A stretch of DNA of 35,688 nucleotides from Puniceicoccaceae bacterium (GTDB taxonomy: Bacteria > Verrucomicrobiota > Verrucomicrobiia > Opitutales > JAFGAQ01): NCBI GenBank assembly GCA_040224245.1, contig JBEGIR010000054.1, positions 1 through 35,688 on the forward strand, given 5' to 3'. A program made the translations under genes and the position numbers. The notes below the pieces were generated by a model. It had not been told where the DNA came from. It saw only the letters and a list, made by a program, of their open reading frames with translations, and did no database searches. Shown piece by piece: positions 25,776-34,430 of this stretch. Every line of letters starts with the position of its first letter. Positions within the stretch are counted from its first letter, which is position 1.

Positions 25776-28364
25776 ATGAAAATGGATAAAAACAAATTCC
25801 TGTATGCGATGTTCGCTGCATCCTGGCTGTTCTGGTCAGTGGCGAGCGCGCAAGTTGAAGTCAATTTTGTCGACTCGGGCCAGACGGTTTCCGAGAGCGG
25901 GGAGTGGACGGTCACCATCGAGTTGAGCGAACCCTCACTGCTGGAAGTGTCCGTTCCCTACCGCATTGCTTCTGAGAGTACCGCTACTTTGGGAAGTGAT
26001 TTTGAGATTCCGGAAGATGTAGTTGAAAGTGGAGTCGTCGTTGAGGACAACGAAAGTCCCATCGTGTTTGCCCCGGGTGAGGTGCGGAAGTCCATCACGG
26101 TTGAGATCATCAATGATGCTGAAGTCGAATCGGATGAACTGATCATCTTTGAACTGGTGAGCGAAGGTCTGACCGTGGCGCGACTGGGAGAGCAGACACG
26201 TCATACCATTCGCATCATCGATAACGATCCGATCCGCGCCTATTTTCGGGTGCACGAGGGAGATTTTTACGAATCCGGAAACATTGCGGTTTCGGTTCGT
26301 CTGAGCGAAGCAGCCGAGCAGGATGTGATCCTCAATTACAACGTCACGACGCTTACGGCCAGCAGTAACGACATCGACCTGACCAGCTCAACCAGTACGA
26401 CGAGTCCCTTGCGCATTTCGGCAGGTTCCACGCTCGGCACTATCGTGGTTGCGGTGGTTAATGATTCGGTGACGGATCGAAACGAAGGTGGTGCAGATCG
26501 TGAAACCGTGCAGATCCAGCTGCAGTCGGCGACGCTCGAGGGCGGTGGCCAGATTGACGTGGATACCCAACCTTACATTGCGACCATCGTGGACAATGAT
26601 CCGATTACCGTACAGTTCGCCTATGGCGATGACGTAGAGTTTCCCATAGACCTTGACGAACACACGACCACCTCCCTGCGCATTGTGTTGCTGGGACCGG
26701 ATGGTGAACTCACAACTTCGGCACAGGATGTTTCTGTTCCCGTGAGCTACGGCGGTACGGTTGTAATCGGAGATGGTGACAATGATGATCTCGATCCCGA
26801 AGAGAGTCCGATTGTGGTGCCCGCAGGTCAGAGCAACGTGACCTTTGCGCTCAACATCAACAATGACGATAATGTGGAGGAAGATGAACTGCTGACCGTC
26901 ACACTTGGGCAACCTTCCTATAAAGACGGTGGTGATTTGATCCTGGGTGACAAAAGAGAAATGCGCTTTGTGATCAAGGACAACGATCCGGTTTCCCTAA
27001 GCTTTGCCGCTGTTTACAGTAAGGATGATTATCAGGCGTCGCAGGACCCGGATTACGAAGACATTCGCTACGTGCCCTCTGCAGGTTCTGTGGTTGCGCG
27101 TCAATCCGCACAGATCACCATTCCCGTTGTTCTTTCCTCCCTTTCAGCCAACAATGCTGAATTTAAGCTGGAGCTGCTCTCCGAGGGAACGACCGCGAAT
27201 CTGTTCACCGCTGGGGGTGGGGAGGATCAGGACTGGGATTTTGCCATCACTTCCCACAGCCTGCCAAGACTCGACAGCAGTGTGGATCTCGTCATTCGAT
27301 CAGGGCTGGAGGTTTTGCTCATCACTGTGGCTCTCAACAATGCAGTGAGCGATCCGATTGTGTATGGACAAGAATCCGAGGCAGCCAGACCGGATAAAAC
27401 GGTGCGCTTCCGGATTTCCGGACTCAATACGAGCACCAGTAAGGTCAATCCGGGCCAGCACATGGACTACACCCTGACCATTCGGGATCTTCCCGATGTG
27501 GACATCACCGATGTAATGTCCGGCCTTTCACCTCTGGAATCGTCGCTTGCGAATGGAGGTTTGCGCTTCAATGATCGAACCGGGCTTTTTGAAGCAGACT
27601 ATCGCATGCAGCCAAGCGTGCAGTTGGATTTGTCTCAGTTCCCAGGGTATCGCAGCATGAAATTTGTCTACCGAACCACGAATTACGATGCTTCGAACCC
27701 GGAATCGGAGAACAACGATCCGGTGGTTTCGAATCCCACCAATCCAGCTAAAGACCAGGAGTTTCACTTTTTTGTGAATCCTCCGTTCCAGGTCCGCTTT
27801 CCCCATTCTTCGCGCCAGATCAAACTGATCGAGGGTGCGGAACCCAAAGATGGCAAGTATGACATCACCACTGCCGACACGATCGAAACCGCTCCCTATC
27901 TGCTGCATCCGCTGAGCTTTCCACGGCTGAATGATTTTGAGGCAGACATTCGCGGTGCCTATGATGCAAATGCGGTGTTGGAGTGGACGGTGCCATTCTA
28001 CTCCAGAGGATATTTCTTTTTTCCAGTGGATCGCATCGATCCGGCTGCAAATCCGGATCGCCTTCGCGTCTATCTGACCGCTGAAGGCACATCGGTGTTT
28101 GGTTCTGGCAGTGGTACCGCCACAATATCCGATTTTAAGCCGCTTGCCGATGGATCGGTGTTCATGGTGATTGAGTCCGGGGCAGGTTCCTCGAATGTGC
28201 AGATCCAGTATCTCGATCCCGGTGATGAGTGGCGAATTGTGCATCCTCAGGCAATGAGTACGGGGGGTGCCAGCCGGTTCTACTGGATCGACCAAGGGCC
28301 TCCGCATACGCAGACTCACCCGAAAAACGTGCCCTTCCGCCTTTACCGCGCAACTCGAAACTAA
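25776..28364 (+). CDS. Secreted Calx-beta repeat protein
   Basis: 862 residues from the ATG at 25776 (a second ATG at 25782 is also possible). Signal peptide about 1-26 (FAASWLFWSVASAQ). At least three Calx-beta-type domains follow, each ending in an IxDNDPI element: about 28-155 (IRIIDNDPI), 155-275 (ATIVDNDPI) and 275-400 (FVIKDNDPV). Each has acidic NDxxxExDE loops expected to bind calcium. The rest, about 400-862, is beta-rich without a recognised domain. It is probably an extracellular adhesion or surface protein. It lies 41 bp after the TSP3-like gene and 6 bp before the barrel-like gene, so it is the middle of a likely operon. Confidence 0.85.
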   Translation: MKMDKNKFLYAMFAASWLFWSVASAQVEVNFVDSGQTVSESGEWTVTIELSEPSLLEVSVPYRIASESTATLGSDFEIPEDVVESGVVVEDNESPIVFAPGEVRKSITVEIINDAEVESDELIIFELVSEGLTVARLGEQTRHTIRIIDNDPIRAYFRVHEGDFYESGNIAVSVRLSEAAEQDVILNYNVTTLTASSNDIDLTSSTSTTSPLRISAGSTLGTIVVAVVNDSVTDRNEGGADRETVQIQLQSATLEGGGQIDVDTQPYIATIVDNDPITVQFAYGDDVEFPIDLDEHTTTSLRIVLLGPDGELTTSAQDVSVPVSYGGTVVIGDGDNDDLDPEESPIVVPAGQSNVTFALNINNDDNVEEDELLTVTLGQPSYKDGGDLILGDKREMRFVIKDNDPVSLSFAAVYSKDDYQASQDPDYEDIRYVPSAGSVVARQSAQITIPVVLSSLSANNAEFKLELLSEGTTANLFTAGGGEDQDWDFAITSHSLPRLDSSVDLVIRSGLEVLLITVALNNAVSDPIVYGQESEAARPDKTVRFRISGLNTSTSKVNPGQHMDYTLTIRDLPDVDITDVMSGLSPLESSLANGGLRFNDRTGLFEADYRMQPSVQLDLSQFPGYRSMKFVYRTTNYDASNPESENNDPVVSNPTNPAKDQEFHFFVNPPFQVRFPHSSRQIKLIEGAEPKDGKYDITTADTIETAPYLLHPLSFPRLNDFEADIRGAYDANAVLEWTVPFYSRGYFFFPVDRIDPAANPDRLRVYLTAEGTSVFGSGSGTATISDFKPLADGSVFMVIESGAGSSNVQIQYLDPGDEWRIVHPQAMSTGGASRFYWIDQGPPHTQTHPKNVPFRLYRATRN

Positions 28365-28370
28365 GCGACC

Positions 28371-29486
28371 ATGCGATTTACTACCAAACCCATTTTTGTC
28401 GGCATTTTGTTTTCGCTGAGCCTCGGAAGCAGCGCCATTGCCCAGTATCCCTTCCAGAGTTCCTGGATTCTTGCAGAGGAGGGTCGTGCGCAGCAGGTTT
28501 TCTTTAACGCCAAATCTCTCATCGGGGTTGATGTAAGCTTCAGTAACCTGGGGGAAATGCCCTACATCCGAGGTGAAGATTCCAACTACACGTATCAATT
28601 CAACGACGGTTATATTGACCTGCCATCGGATGATGCGGAATTCACCAATTCTTTTCTATTTGACTTTGCCAACGCAGTGGAAGGTCCCGATGGCAATGTG
28701 GAATCTTTCAACCTCACGCGCTACCGTTCCGGAAGTATCGGAGAGTCTTACAAGGAGGATTTGAGCTTTTCGACAGGGTGGGAACTGGGTGGACGCTATG
28801 ACATGTGGCGACTGTCCAACCGTGTGACGATGGGATTTACCGTTGCGGGTGGATTCACCCCCCTGCAGGCCTCCTATAGCTCGTCTGATATCAAAGGTGA
28901 ACTGTATCGGCAGACGGTGAATGTACCGCTCAGTGGTCCCGGAATCAAATATGTGGAGAGTGGGCTGTACCAGGGCGGTGTGTTTGGTGGACCCTACGTG
29001 TTGCTCGATGAGCTAGCCTTTGACGCGTCCATCGAGGAGCGGGTATCTCAACTGCTTGCAGATGGCAGCATCGTATTGGTCGATGCCTTGATCGCCGGAA
29101 ATTACGAACTTCTCGGAGGCATTGGAACCGTGCGCGCCGGAACCCACTTCGATATCTACCTGACTGAACGACTGATGCTGCATTTTGGTATCGGTATCAT
29201 GGCGTCATACCTGTCTTATGATTTCACGGTCGATCAGTCATTGATCACCTCGACTTTGACAGAGTCCTACCGCATTCGCTCGACCTTGGACGAAGGCGAA
29301 TGGCTGGTTGGTGGATATGCAGAACTGAACCTGCTGTATCGCCTCAACCCCAAGACTGCTATCTACGCTGGAGCGCAGGCCAATTTTATCCAGGACTTCG
29401 ACGGGAGATCTGTCGATGACATGGTGCTCGATATTCGGGTGGGTACGACAACGCAGTTGCAGGCTGGATTCGAATTCGACTTCTGA
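28371..29486 (+). CDS. Probable outer-membrane beta-barrel protein
   Basis: 371 residues. Signal peptide about 1-24 (VGILFSLSLGSSAIAQ). The body consists of alternating amphipathic strands rich in Tyr, Gly and Phe, such as GWELGGRYDMWRLSNRVTMG, and the C-terminus is phenylalanine (QLQAGFEFDF), the usual last strand of an outer-membrane protein recognised by BamA. No specific family is recognised. The gene starts 6 bp after the Calx-beta gene, so the barrel could anchor or export the two secreted partners; that is inference. Confidence 0.78.
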   Translation: MRFTTKPIFVGILFSLSLGSSAIAQYPFQSSWILAEEGRAQQVFFNAKSLIGVDVSFSNLGEMPYIRGEDSNYTYQFNDGYIDLPSDDAEFTNSFLFDFANAVEGPDGNVESFNLTRYRSGSIGESYKEDLSFSTGWELGGRYDMWRLSNRVTMGFTVAGGFTPLQASYSSSDIKGELYRQTVNVPLSGPGIKYVESGLYQGGVFGGPYVLLDELAFDASIEERVSQLLADGSIVLVDALIAGNYELLGGIGTVRAGTHFDIYLTERLMLHFGIGIMASYLSYDFTVDQSLITSTLTESYRIRSTLDEGEWLVGGYAELNLLYRLNPKTAIYAGAQANFIQDFDGRSVDDMVLDIRVGTTTQLQAGFEFDF

Positions 29487-29540
29487 AAACCGGGCGGGGC
29501 TGATCGCACGTTCAACCCGTCCGACTCACCGTGGAGTTTC

Positions 29541-29894
29541 TCAGAAAAGTGAGATCCCAAAACGTTTCCCAATCAAGGCAGTCAGTGCAAAACAGGTGAA
29601 TGTGAGCAGGATGCCCGCTCCGAGGCTCCATCCGAATGCCACACCTTTTTTGAGCAGGTAGGGCATCAGCAGGAACATGGGCAGCGTGGGCAGTACGAAC
29701 CAGAAGGTGTAGAGCGCATGATTTGCGATCTTTTCGGTTCCCTGTTTTTCGACATAGAGCCAGATCATCACCATCACGGTGACCAAGGGGAGGGAGGAGA
29801 TGAGCGCACCGATGCGATCAGATCGCTTGGCAACTTCTGTGACAATGACGATAATCAAGGCGGTGACTGCGTATTTGGTGGCTAGGAATAACAT
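29541..29894 (-). CDS. DUF3147-like small membrane protein
   Basis: 117 residues from the ATG at 29894, with about four transmembrane helices: KYAVTALIIVIVTEVAKRSD, LPLVTVMVMIWLYVE, LPTLPMFLLMPYLL and SLGAGILLTFTCFALTALIG. The wording fits DUF3147, a family of small inner-membrane proteins without a known function. An upstream in-frame start at 29966 would overlap the Nudix gene; the chosen start leaves a 20-bp gap after it. The pair is probably cotranscribed. Confidence 0.8.
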   Translation of the reverse strand: MLFLATKYAVTALIIVIVTEVAKRSDRIGALISSLPLVTVMVMIWLYVEKQGTEKIANHALYTFWFVLPTLPMFLLMPYLLKKGVAFGWSLGAGILLTFTCFALTALIGKRFGISLF

Positions 29895-29914
29895 GGTGAT
29901 CGATGGTGTTGGGT

Positions 29915-30499
29915 TTATTGGCGACTGAAAGACTGGTTTGGGAAAGGTTCGCGCAGTTGATCCCATTTGGCGGCCATGCGCAGCATGGAGGGTTCACTTG
30001 TGAATGAACTGAGATCGGGCAGGTCGACCCACGCAAGTGCATGTGACTCTTCACTCACGATGACGTTTTGTTCACCCGTGCAGACAAAGGCGTAGCGAAT
30101 GTCAAAATGGAGGTGATCGGGTTCGTCTCCGCGTCTGGGAATCGCATGAATATCGAGGTCAAAAATGTGCTCTGAACAGGCTTCGACCGATTTCAGTCCC
30201 GATTCTTCGATGGCTTCCCGTTTGGCGGACTGCAAGGTATTTTCGCTGCCGTCAGTGTGTCCGCCCAATTGCAGCCAACGGTCCAGCTTGCGGTGGTGGG
30301 TCAGCAGAGTTTTGCGATGGGAATTGTCAACCACCCATGCGGAGGCCGTGATGTGACCGGGGGAAAAACAATCGCGCTCGAAGCAGTCGGGTTCGCGCTG
30401 CAGCAGTTCACAAAAGCGCTGCACGATGTGCGCCTCTTGAGGATAGCGCTCCCGGTAGTGCTGAAGTCGCAGCCGGAGTTCTGATCGGTCATCCCGCAT
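29915..30499 (-). CDS. Nudix hydrolase
   Basis: 194 residues. The complete Nudix box spans about residues 79-101: a glycine-histidine loop (GGHTDGSE), seven residues, then REAIEESGL with the metal-binding REx2EE core. The N-terminal ~45 residues are helical and charged; after the box, HFDIRYAFVC and ALAWVDLPDL complete the fold. It probably hydrolyses a nucleoside-diphosphate-linked or related substrate in the cytosol; the substrate is not predictable. It is the first gene of a minus-strand pair with the DUF3147 gene. Confidence 0.93.
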   Translation of the reverse strand: MRDDRSELRLRLQHYRERYPQEAHIVQRFCELLQREPDCFERDCFSPGHITASAWVVDNSHRKTLLTHHRKLDRWLQLGGHTDGSENTLQSAKREAIEESGLKSVEACSEHIFDLDIHAIPRRGDEPDHLHFDIRYAFVCTGEQNVIVSEESHALAWVDLPDLSSFTSEPSMLRMAAKWDQLREPFPNQSFSRQ

Positions 30500-30672
30500 T
30501 CAGGAAAAAATGGGCTCAAACCAAAGAATGACAAGTGTGATTTTTTGCTCCCTCGAAACCGCTGGCACGAAGCGCACTGCTTACAGCATGTTTTGAATCG
30601 TGAGAACTTTTCAGCCTTTCCTAAATCGCGCCGAAGTTGAATCTGAGGCGGGGTTGTGCCATGCTTGCCATC

Positions 30673-31227
30673 ATGGGAAAACAGTTTCCATCCATCACAC
30701 AGGCACACCGTGACTTTATTGCACAGCAGAAGATCTTTTTTGTGGCAACTGCGGATCGTTTTGGTCGCATTAACCTCTCTCCGAAGGGGTTGGACTCGTT
30801 TCGCATTCTCAACGAACAGCAAGTGCTTTGGCTGAATCTGACCGGGAGCGGCAACGAAACTGCACCGCATGTGTTCAACCATAATCGCATGACAATCATG
30901 TTTTGCAGCTTCGACGAGAAGCCCATGATCCTGCGCCTTTACGGCAAGGCTGAAGCATTTCATGGAAAGGAAGCCGAATGGGATGCCTATATCGGCCTGT
31001 TTCCGCATTCACCGGGAAATCGGCAGTTGTTTCGCGTCACTGTGGATATGGTGCAGAATTCCTGTGGTTTTGGAGTTCCACTGTTCGAGTACAAGGGTCA
31101 GCGCAAGACACTGGTTGACTGGGCAGAACAGAAAGGTGAATCGGGCATCCAGGATTACTGGAAGCAAAAGAACGAAACCAGCATTGATGGGGTAGGGACC
31201 CGAATCTCTTTCCTCAAGGGAATTTGA
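30673..31227 (+). CDS. Pyridoxamine 5'-phosphate oxidase-like flavoprotein
   Basis: 184 residues from the ATG at 30673; an ATG 12 bp upstream (30661) is also possible. The fold is recognised from IAQQKIFFVATADRFGRINLSPKG near the N-terminus, then the LWLNLTGSGNETAPHVFNHN phosphate/flavin-binding region and ILRLYGKAE. This pattern fits the PPOX/UPF0324-like 'pyridoxamine 5-phosphate oxidase family' proteins that bind FMN or F420-like cofactors. The true substrate is unknown. The 3' end overlaps the convergent outer-membrane-factor gene by 14 bp. Confidence 0.85.
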   Translation: MGKQFPSITQAHRDFIAQQKIFFVATADRFGRINLSPKGLDSFRILNEQQVLWLNLTGSGNETAPHVFNHNRMTIMFCSFDEKPMILRLYGKAEAFHGKEAEWDAYIGLFPHSPGNRQLFRVTVDMVQNSCGFGVPLFEYKGQRKTLVDWAEQKGESGIQDYWKQKNETSIDGVGTRISFLKGI

Positions 31228-32662
31228 AACCCGTAACGGACCGGGCTGATTGCCAGGCATCGGACAGTACGGGTTCGAATCCACTGCCGAGTGACCGGTA
31301 TAGGGCGATGCGAAATTGCAGGAGTTGGAGTTGTGCGGTCAACGCAGTGCGTCGAAGCTGGTGCAGAGAGTCCTGGGCAGTCAACACCTGCAGGTAGCTT
31401 TGATCACCACTCTGGTAGCGTGCAAATGTCTGATCAAACACCTGTTCAGCCAACACAATCTGCCGGGAAAGTGACTCGAGAAAAGCCTGCTGTTGACGCT
31501 CTTGAACGATGGCATCCTCGACCTCCCTTAACGCTTCCAGAACGGTTTGACGGTAGTTGAGCAGCGCACTTGAAAGCAATGCCTGACGTCGGTCGACCTC
31601 TGCCCGGCGCAACCCACCATCGATTAGAGAAGCGCTCAGGCTTGCAGTGAGAGCTTCCATCCATTCATCGAAGAGCTGCACCGGACCTCCAAACGCGGAG
31701 GAAAGCACTGCGCCGAGAGTGAGGGATGGAAACCGGTTGGCGACCGCAGTAGCGGCAGCGGCATCAGCTGCCTGAAGGCGTAGCCAGGCCGCCTGAATGT
31801 CGGGGCGTGCGGTGATGACTGCGGCAGGGATACCCGTGGATGGGAATTCGGGAAGCTCGGGAAAGGTGTCCGGGGTCTGCACCTCGATGTGCAACGCAGT
31901 ACTTCCCGTTAAAATTCCGAGATGGTGCTCAAGAATTTCGATTTCCGCCTGATTCTGGATCAGTGCTCCACTGCGCGCCTCGATGACCTGTTGCTGTTGC
32001 AACAGATCTGTGGCGTTTCGGCTGCCGTGCTGAAATCGCATGCGGATCGATTCGAGCGTCTGTTCCGCATTTTGGTATTGGGCCTTGAGAAGTGATTGCT
32101 GAGCGCGGCGTTCCACAAGGTTGTACCAGGTGATGGCAATTTGTCCGGCAATGGAGATGGAGGCAGCTCGCAAATCCTGTTCTGTGGCACGGTATTCGAA
32201 GTAGGCACCTCTTGCCTCCGAGCGAACTTTGCCCCAGAGATCCAGTTCATAACTTGCGATGAGATCAAGCGACCCAGTGGTTCGATCTGTTGGAGGATTT
32301 GCGGTTGTCGCATCATCGAAGGTCCGGCGAACGGATGTCTGGAGGCCAAGTGAGGGAAAGCGGGCAGCCGAACTGGCGGTCAGGGTCGCCTCGGCCTCAC
32401 TCAGCCTTGCCCACGCCTGAGCCAAACTGAGATTTTCTCGCAGTGCCTTTTCGACCCATGTGTTCAGCTGCGCATCGTTAAAGGCTGTCCACCAGTGAGA
32501 CTCAACTGGCACGGTTCCAGACTCGGAAAAGGAATGATCAGACAGTGCGTTTTCTCCCAGACTTGAGGGAGCACTGGCGGTGGGGTTTTCCCGATAGGAG
32601 CATCCTGCTAGAGCGATCAGGAGCCATGGAATCAGGCATACTGTGCTGTAATGTAACCTCAT
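31214..32662 (-). CDS. Outer-membrane efflux lipoprotein, TolC/NodT family
   Basis: 482 residues from the ATG at 32662. A lipoprotein signal ends in the lipobox LAGC (LLIALAGCSYR), typical of NodT/OprM-type outer-membrane factors. Two outer-membrane efflux repeats follow: first half SLAQAWARLSEAEATLTAS and SYELDLWGKVR, then the second with ARPDIQAAWLRLQAADAA and YRQTVLEALREVEDAI. It forms the exit duct of tripartite efflux systems. No RND/MFS pump or membrane-fusion protein is in the window, so its partners lie elsewhere. An upstream in-frame ATG at 32701 would bury the signal peptide and is rejected. Confidence 0.93.
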   Translation of the reverse strand: MRLHYSTVCLIPWLLIALAGCSYRENPTASAPSSLGENALSDHSFSESGTVPVESHWWTAFNDAQLNTWVEKALRENLSLAQAWARLSEAEATLTASSAARFPSLGLQTSVRRTFDDATTANPPTDRTTGSLDLIASYELDLWGKVRSEARGAYFEYRATEQDLRAASISIAGQIAITWYNLVERRAQQSLLKAQYQNAEQTLESIRMRFQHGSRNATDLLQQQQVIEARSGALIQNQAEIEILEHHLGILTGSTALHIEVQTPDTFPELPEFPSTGIPAAVITARPDIQAAWLRLQAADAAAATAVANRFPSLTLGAVLSSAFGGPVQLFDEWMEALTASLSASLIDGGLRRAEVDRRQALLSSALLNYRQTVLEALREVEDAIVQERQQQAFLESLSRQIVLAEQVFDQTFARYQSGDQSYLQVLTAQDSLHQLRRTALTAQLQLLQFRIALYRSLGSGFEPVLSDAWQSARSVTGFKFP

Positions 32663-32801
32663 GCGATGCCTGCAGGAGGGAATGGCATTCAATAGAGACA
32701 TGTCAGTTGGCGAACGAATGGCACCAAAAATCTGTTTCCTGATTTGTTGATTTTTTTGCGATACTCACGTGAAAATTCCATGCAATCAGGGAGAGTGAGA
32801 T

Positions 32802-33449
32802 TCATGACGAGATGGATTTCACTGCATAAAAGGTGCGGGTTTTCCAATTGAGCCGGATCGCGAGTAAGCGAAATACGACGCAGGCGACCGAAGCGATCAC
32901 TCCTGCCACAAAACTGCTGAGTGGAGTGAATGCAGTCAGGGTGACAAACAGTGTCGCACCTGCAAATGCCGCCAGAACATAAAACTGACCCGGTTTGAAC
33001 ACGAGTGGTTCTTCCCTTGTGATGATGTCGCGAATCAGACCGCCGCCACACGCATTGATGACTCCGATCACAATGGCTACTGTGGGAGAAACCTCATGTA
33101 GGATGGCCTTTTGGGTGCCAAACACCGCATAGGCCGCCAGTCCCACAGCGTCGATGACTGCAAGGAAGCGCCCAAAGCGCTCAATGCGGTCGCCGAGAAT
33201 GCGACCGATCACCACTGCAACCAGAATGGAGTACAGGTAGCGCGGATCTTTCACAACAGCCGGCAGATCGGTCTGAAGAAAGACACCGTCTCGAATCACC
33301 GCACCCCCGACTGCGCAGATCCCCGCAAGGGCCAGCACTCCGACGAGGTCATAGTTCCGGCGAATGCCTGCAAGGCATCCTGTAAGGGCAAAAAAGAATG
33401 CCGCCACAATATCGAATGCGATGGGAAGGTGAAATGTATCGGGATTCAT
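32802..33449 (-). CDS. TRIC/UPF0126-family membrane protein (YadS-like)
   Basis: 215 residues with seven predicted transmembrane helices and the internal duplication of the family: AFFFALTGCLAGIRR with GICAVGGAVIRDG in the first half, then VIDAVGLAAYAVFGTQKA with INACGGGLIRDIITRE in the second. The GGxxRD motif of each half lines the pore in prokaryotic TRIC channels; some UPF0126 members are annotated as glycine transporters. The conducted ion or solute is not predictable. It lies 139 bp upstream of the outer-membrane factor on the same strand; cotranscription is possible. Confidence 0.92.
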   Translation of the reverse strand: MNPDTFHLPIAFDIVAAFFFALTGCLAGIRRNYDLVGVLALAGICAVGGAVIRDGVFLQTDLPAVVKDPRYLYSILVAVVIGRILGDRIERFGRFLAVIDAVGLAAYAVFGTQKAILHEVSPTVAIVIGVINACGGGLIRDIITREEPLVFKPGQFYVLAAFAGATLFVTLTAFTPLSSFVAGVIASVACVVFRLLAIRLNWKTRTFYAVKSISS

Positions 33450-33541
33450 GTTGCAAGACCGGACCCAGGCATGATTTGAAAAAACTAGGGCTTCTGTTAG
33501 TTTTCTTCAATGGGGAACTTTTCAAGTCCTCCAGTTTCGCC

Positions 33542-34219
33542 ATGACAGCATCCCCTTCTCCAGGCCCACTTTTTGCCAACATTCTAACAATCCGAAAGGA
33601 TATGTTGGTTCGGCGTGAAGCGTTCAGCAAATCGAGTCCGTTGATTTTGGAACAACAGGAAATTCCCTTTGCATGGTTGGGCGAGGCCGTTCATGCAGTT
33701 CGTAGCGCCGCGCATCGTTCGAGCGTCCCTGCAGGTTTGGAACCGACAAACTCCACTCCCTTTTACTGCATGGCGGGTCCGAAACGGCTCGAAGTGATTT
33801 CGGCTGGCACTGCGGTTGTGCTGCTCGTGGATACCCTCCCGGTTGCAGAGGTGGATATCAAGGGAGTGTTCGGGTTGGCGGTATTCTTTGAATTTCCGTC
33901 AATGCATCGAAAGGAATGGGATACCTGGGGTTTGCTTGGGGCGAGCACAACTCATGTTGAAATTGTGCCCAACGCAGATGTCCTGTGTTTGCGACAGGTG
34001 AAGCAGGAAGAGGGTCGGGTCAACACGCTGCGACTGAGTCGGGAAGTAAATCTGTCGACGGGTGATACCGGGCTTTCCGTGAGCTGTGAGCGTCATCATT
34101 TGGATGTGAATCCAACCTTGGAGAATCTCATGGAATGGATAGAAGTGAGGGCAGGAACGGCCCATCCATCCTTGCTCAGGGTGGCCGATTCCAAGCGTCA
34201 GCCCAAGGGTAAGTCGTAA
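33542..34219 (+). CDS. Unrecognised soluble protein
   Basis: 225 residues from the ATG at 33542; an in-frame start at 33398 would run into the divergent channel gene and is rejected. No signal peptide or convincing transmembrane helix is seen. The middle part (about 75-150) is beta-rich with ISAGTAVVLLVDTLPVAEV and HRKEWDTWGLLGASTTHVEI; the C-terminal tail is basic (DSKRQPKGKS). I do not recognise a domain. The ORF keeps normal codon-level character and has a good terminator downstream, so it is probably a real gene, perhaps lineage-specific. Confidence 0.7.
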   Translation: MTASPSPGPLFANILTIRKDMLVRREAFSKSSPLILEQQEIPFAWLGEAVHAVRSAAHRSSVPAGLEPTNSTPFYCMAGPKRLEVISAGTAVVLLVDTLPVAEVDIKGVFGLAVFFEFPSMHRKEWDTWGLLGASTTHVEIVPNADVLCLRQVKQEEGRVNTLRLSREVNLSTGDTGLSVSCERHHLDVNPTLENLMEWIEVRAGTAHPSLLRVADSKRQPKGKS

Positions 34220-34274
34220 GTTGAAGCTCAGGTGGTCGTCGCAGTTGTGTCCATAACGGCACACACAGCTTGAT

Positions 34275-34306
34275 CTCAGGGGTGATGCCCTGAGCATCTC
34301 ATTTTT
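34275..34306 (+). terminator. Intrinsic terminator after the unrecognised gene
   Basis: Stem ctcaggg (34275-34281) / ccctgag (34288-34294) with a 6-nt loop, followed by a T run at 34302-34306, 56 bp after the stop at 34219. It has the parts of a Rho-independent terminator. Confidence 0.7.
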
Positions 34307-34395
34307 CCGCTACCCGGAGCGCGAAGGGGAAATTGTGTTGCTGTGTATTTTTTCTTATTGACCACCGCGTGTCAGAAAGCATGAATGTTTACTTG

Positions 34396-34413
34396 TTGGC
34401 ACTTGAGTGTCAA
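34396..34413. promoter_or_regulatory. Near-perfect palindrome upstream of the TonB receptor
   Basis: TTGGCACTTGAGTGTCAA pairs with its own complement at all but the positions 4/15 and the central pair (TTGnCACTnnAGTGnCAA). It lies 17 bp before the receptor ATG at 34431. Size and place suit a repressor operator or a small 5'-UTR hairpin. No B12 box or Fur-like 19-mer was recognised. Confidence 0.45.
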
Positions 34414-34430
34414 AAACGAGAACTACATCC

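Noticed and set aside
27528-28598. 356-codon minus-strand ORF
   Set aside because: Antisense to the Calx-beta and barrel genes, which have signal peptides, domain motifs and tight spacing; no recognisable domain in the antisense product.
31270-31282. GGTTCGAATCC, like a tRNA T-loop
   Set aside because: It lies inside the outer-membrane-factor gene (codons for GSGFEP on the minus strand) and no cloverleaf with acceptor and anticodon arms can be drawn around it.
34220-34430. Cobalamin riboswitch before the BtuB-like gene
   Set aside because: The conserved B12 box and the other core boxes were not found; only a terminator and a short palindrome are seen.
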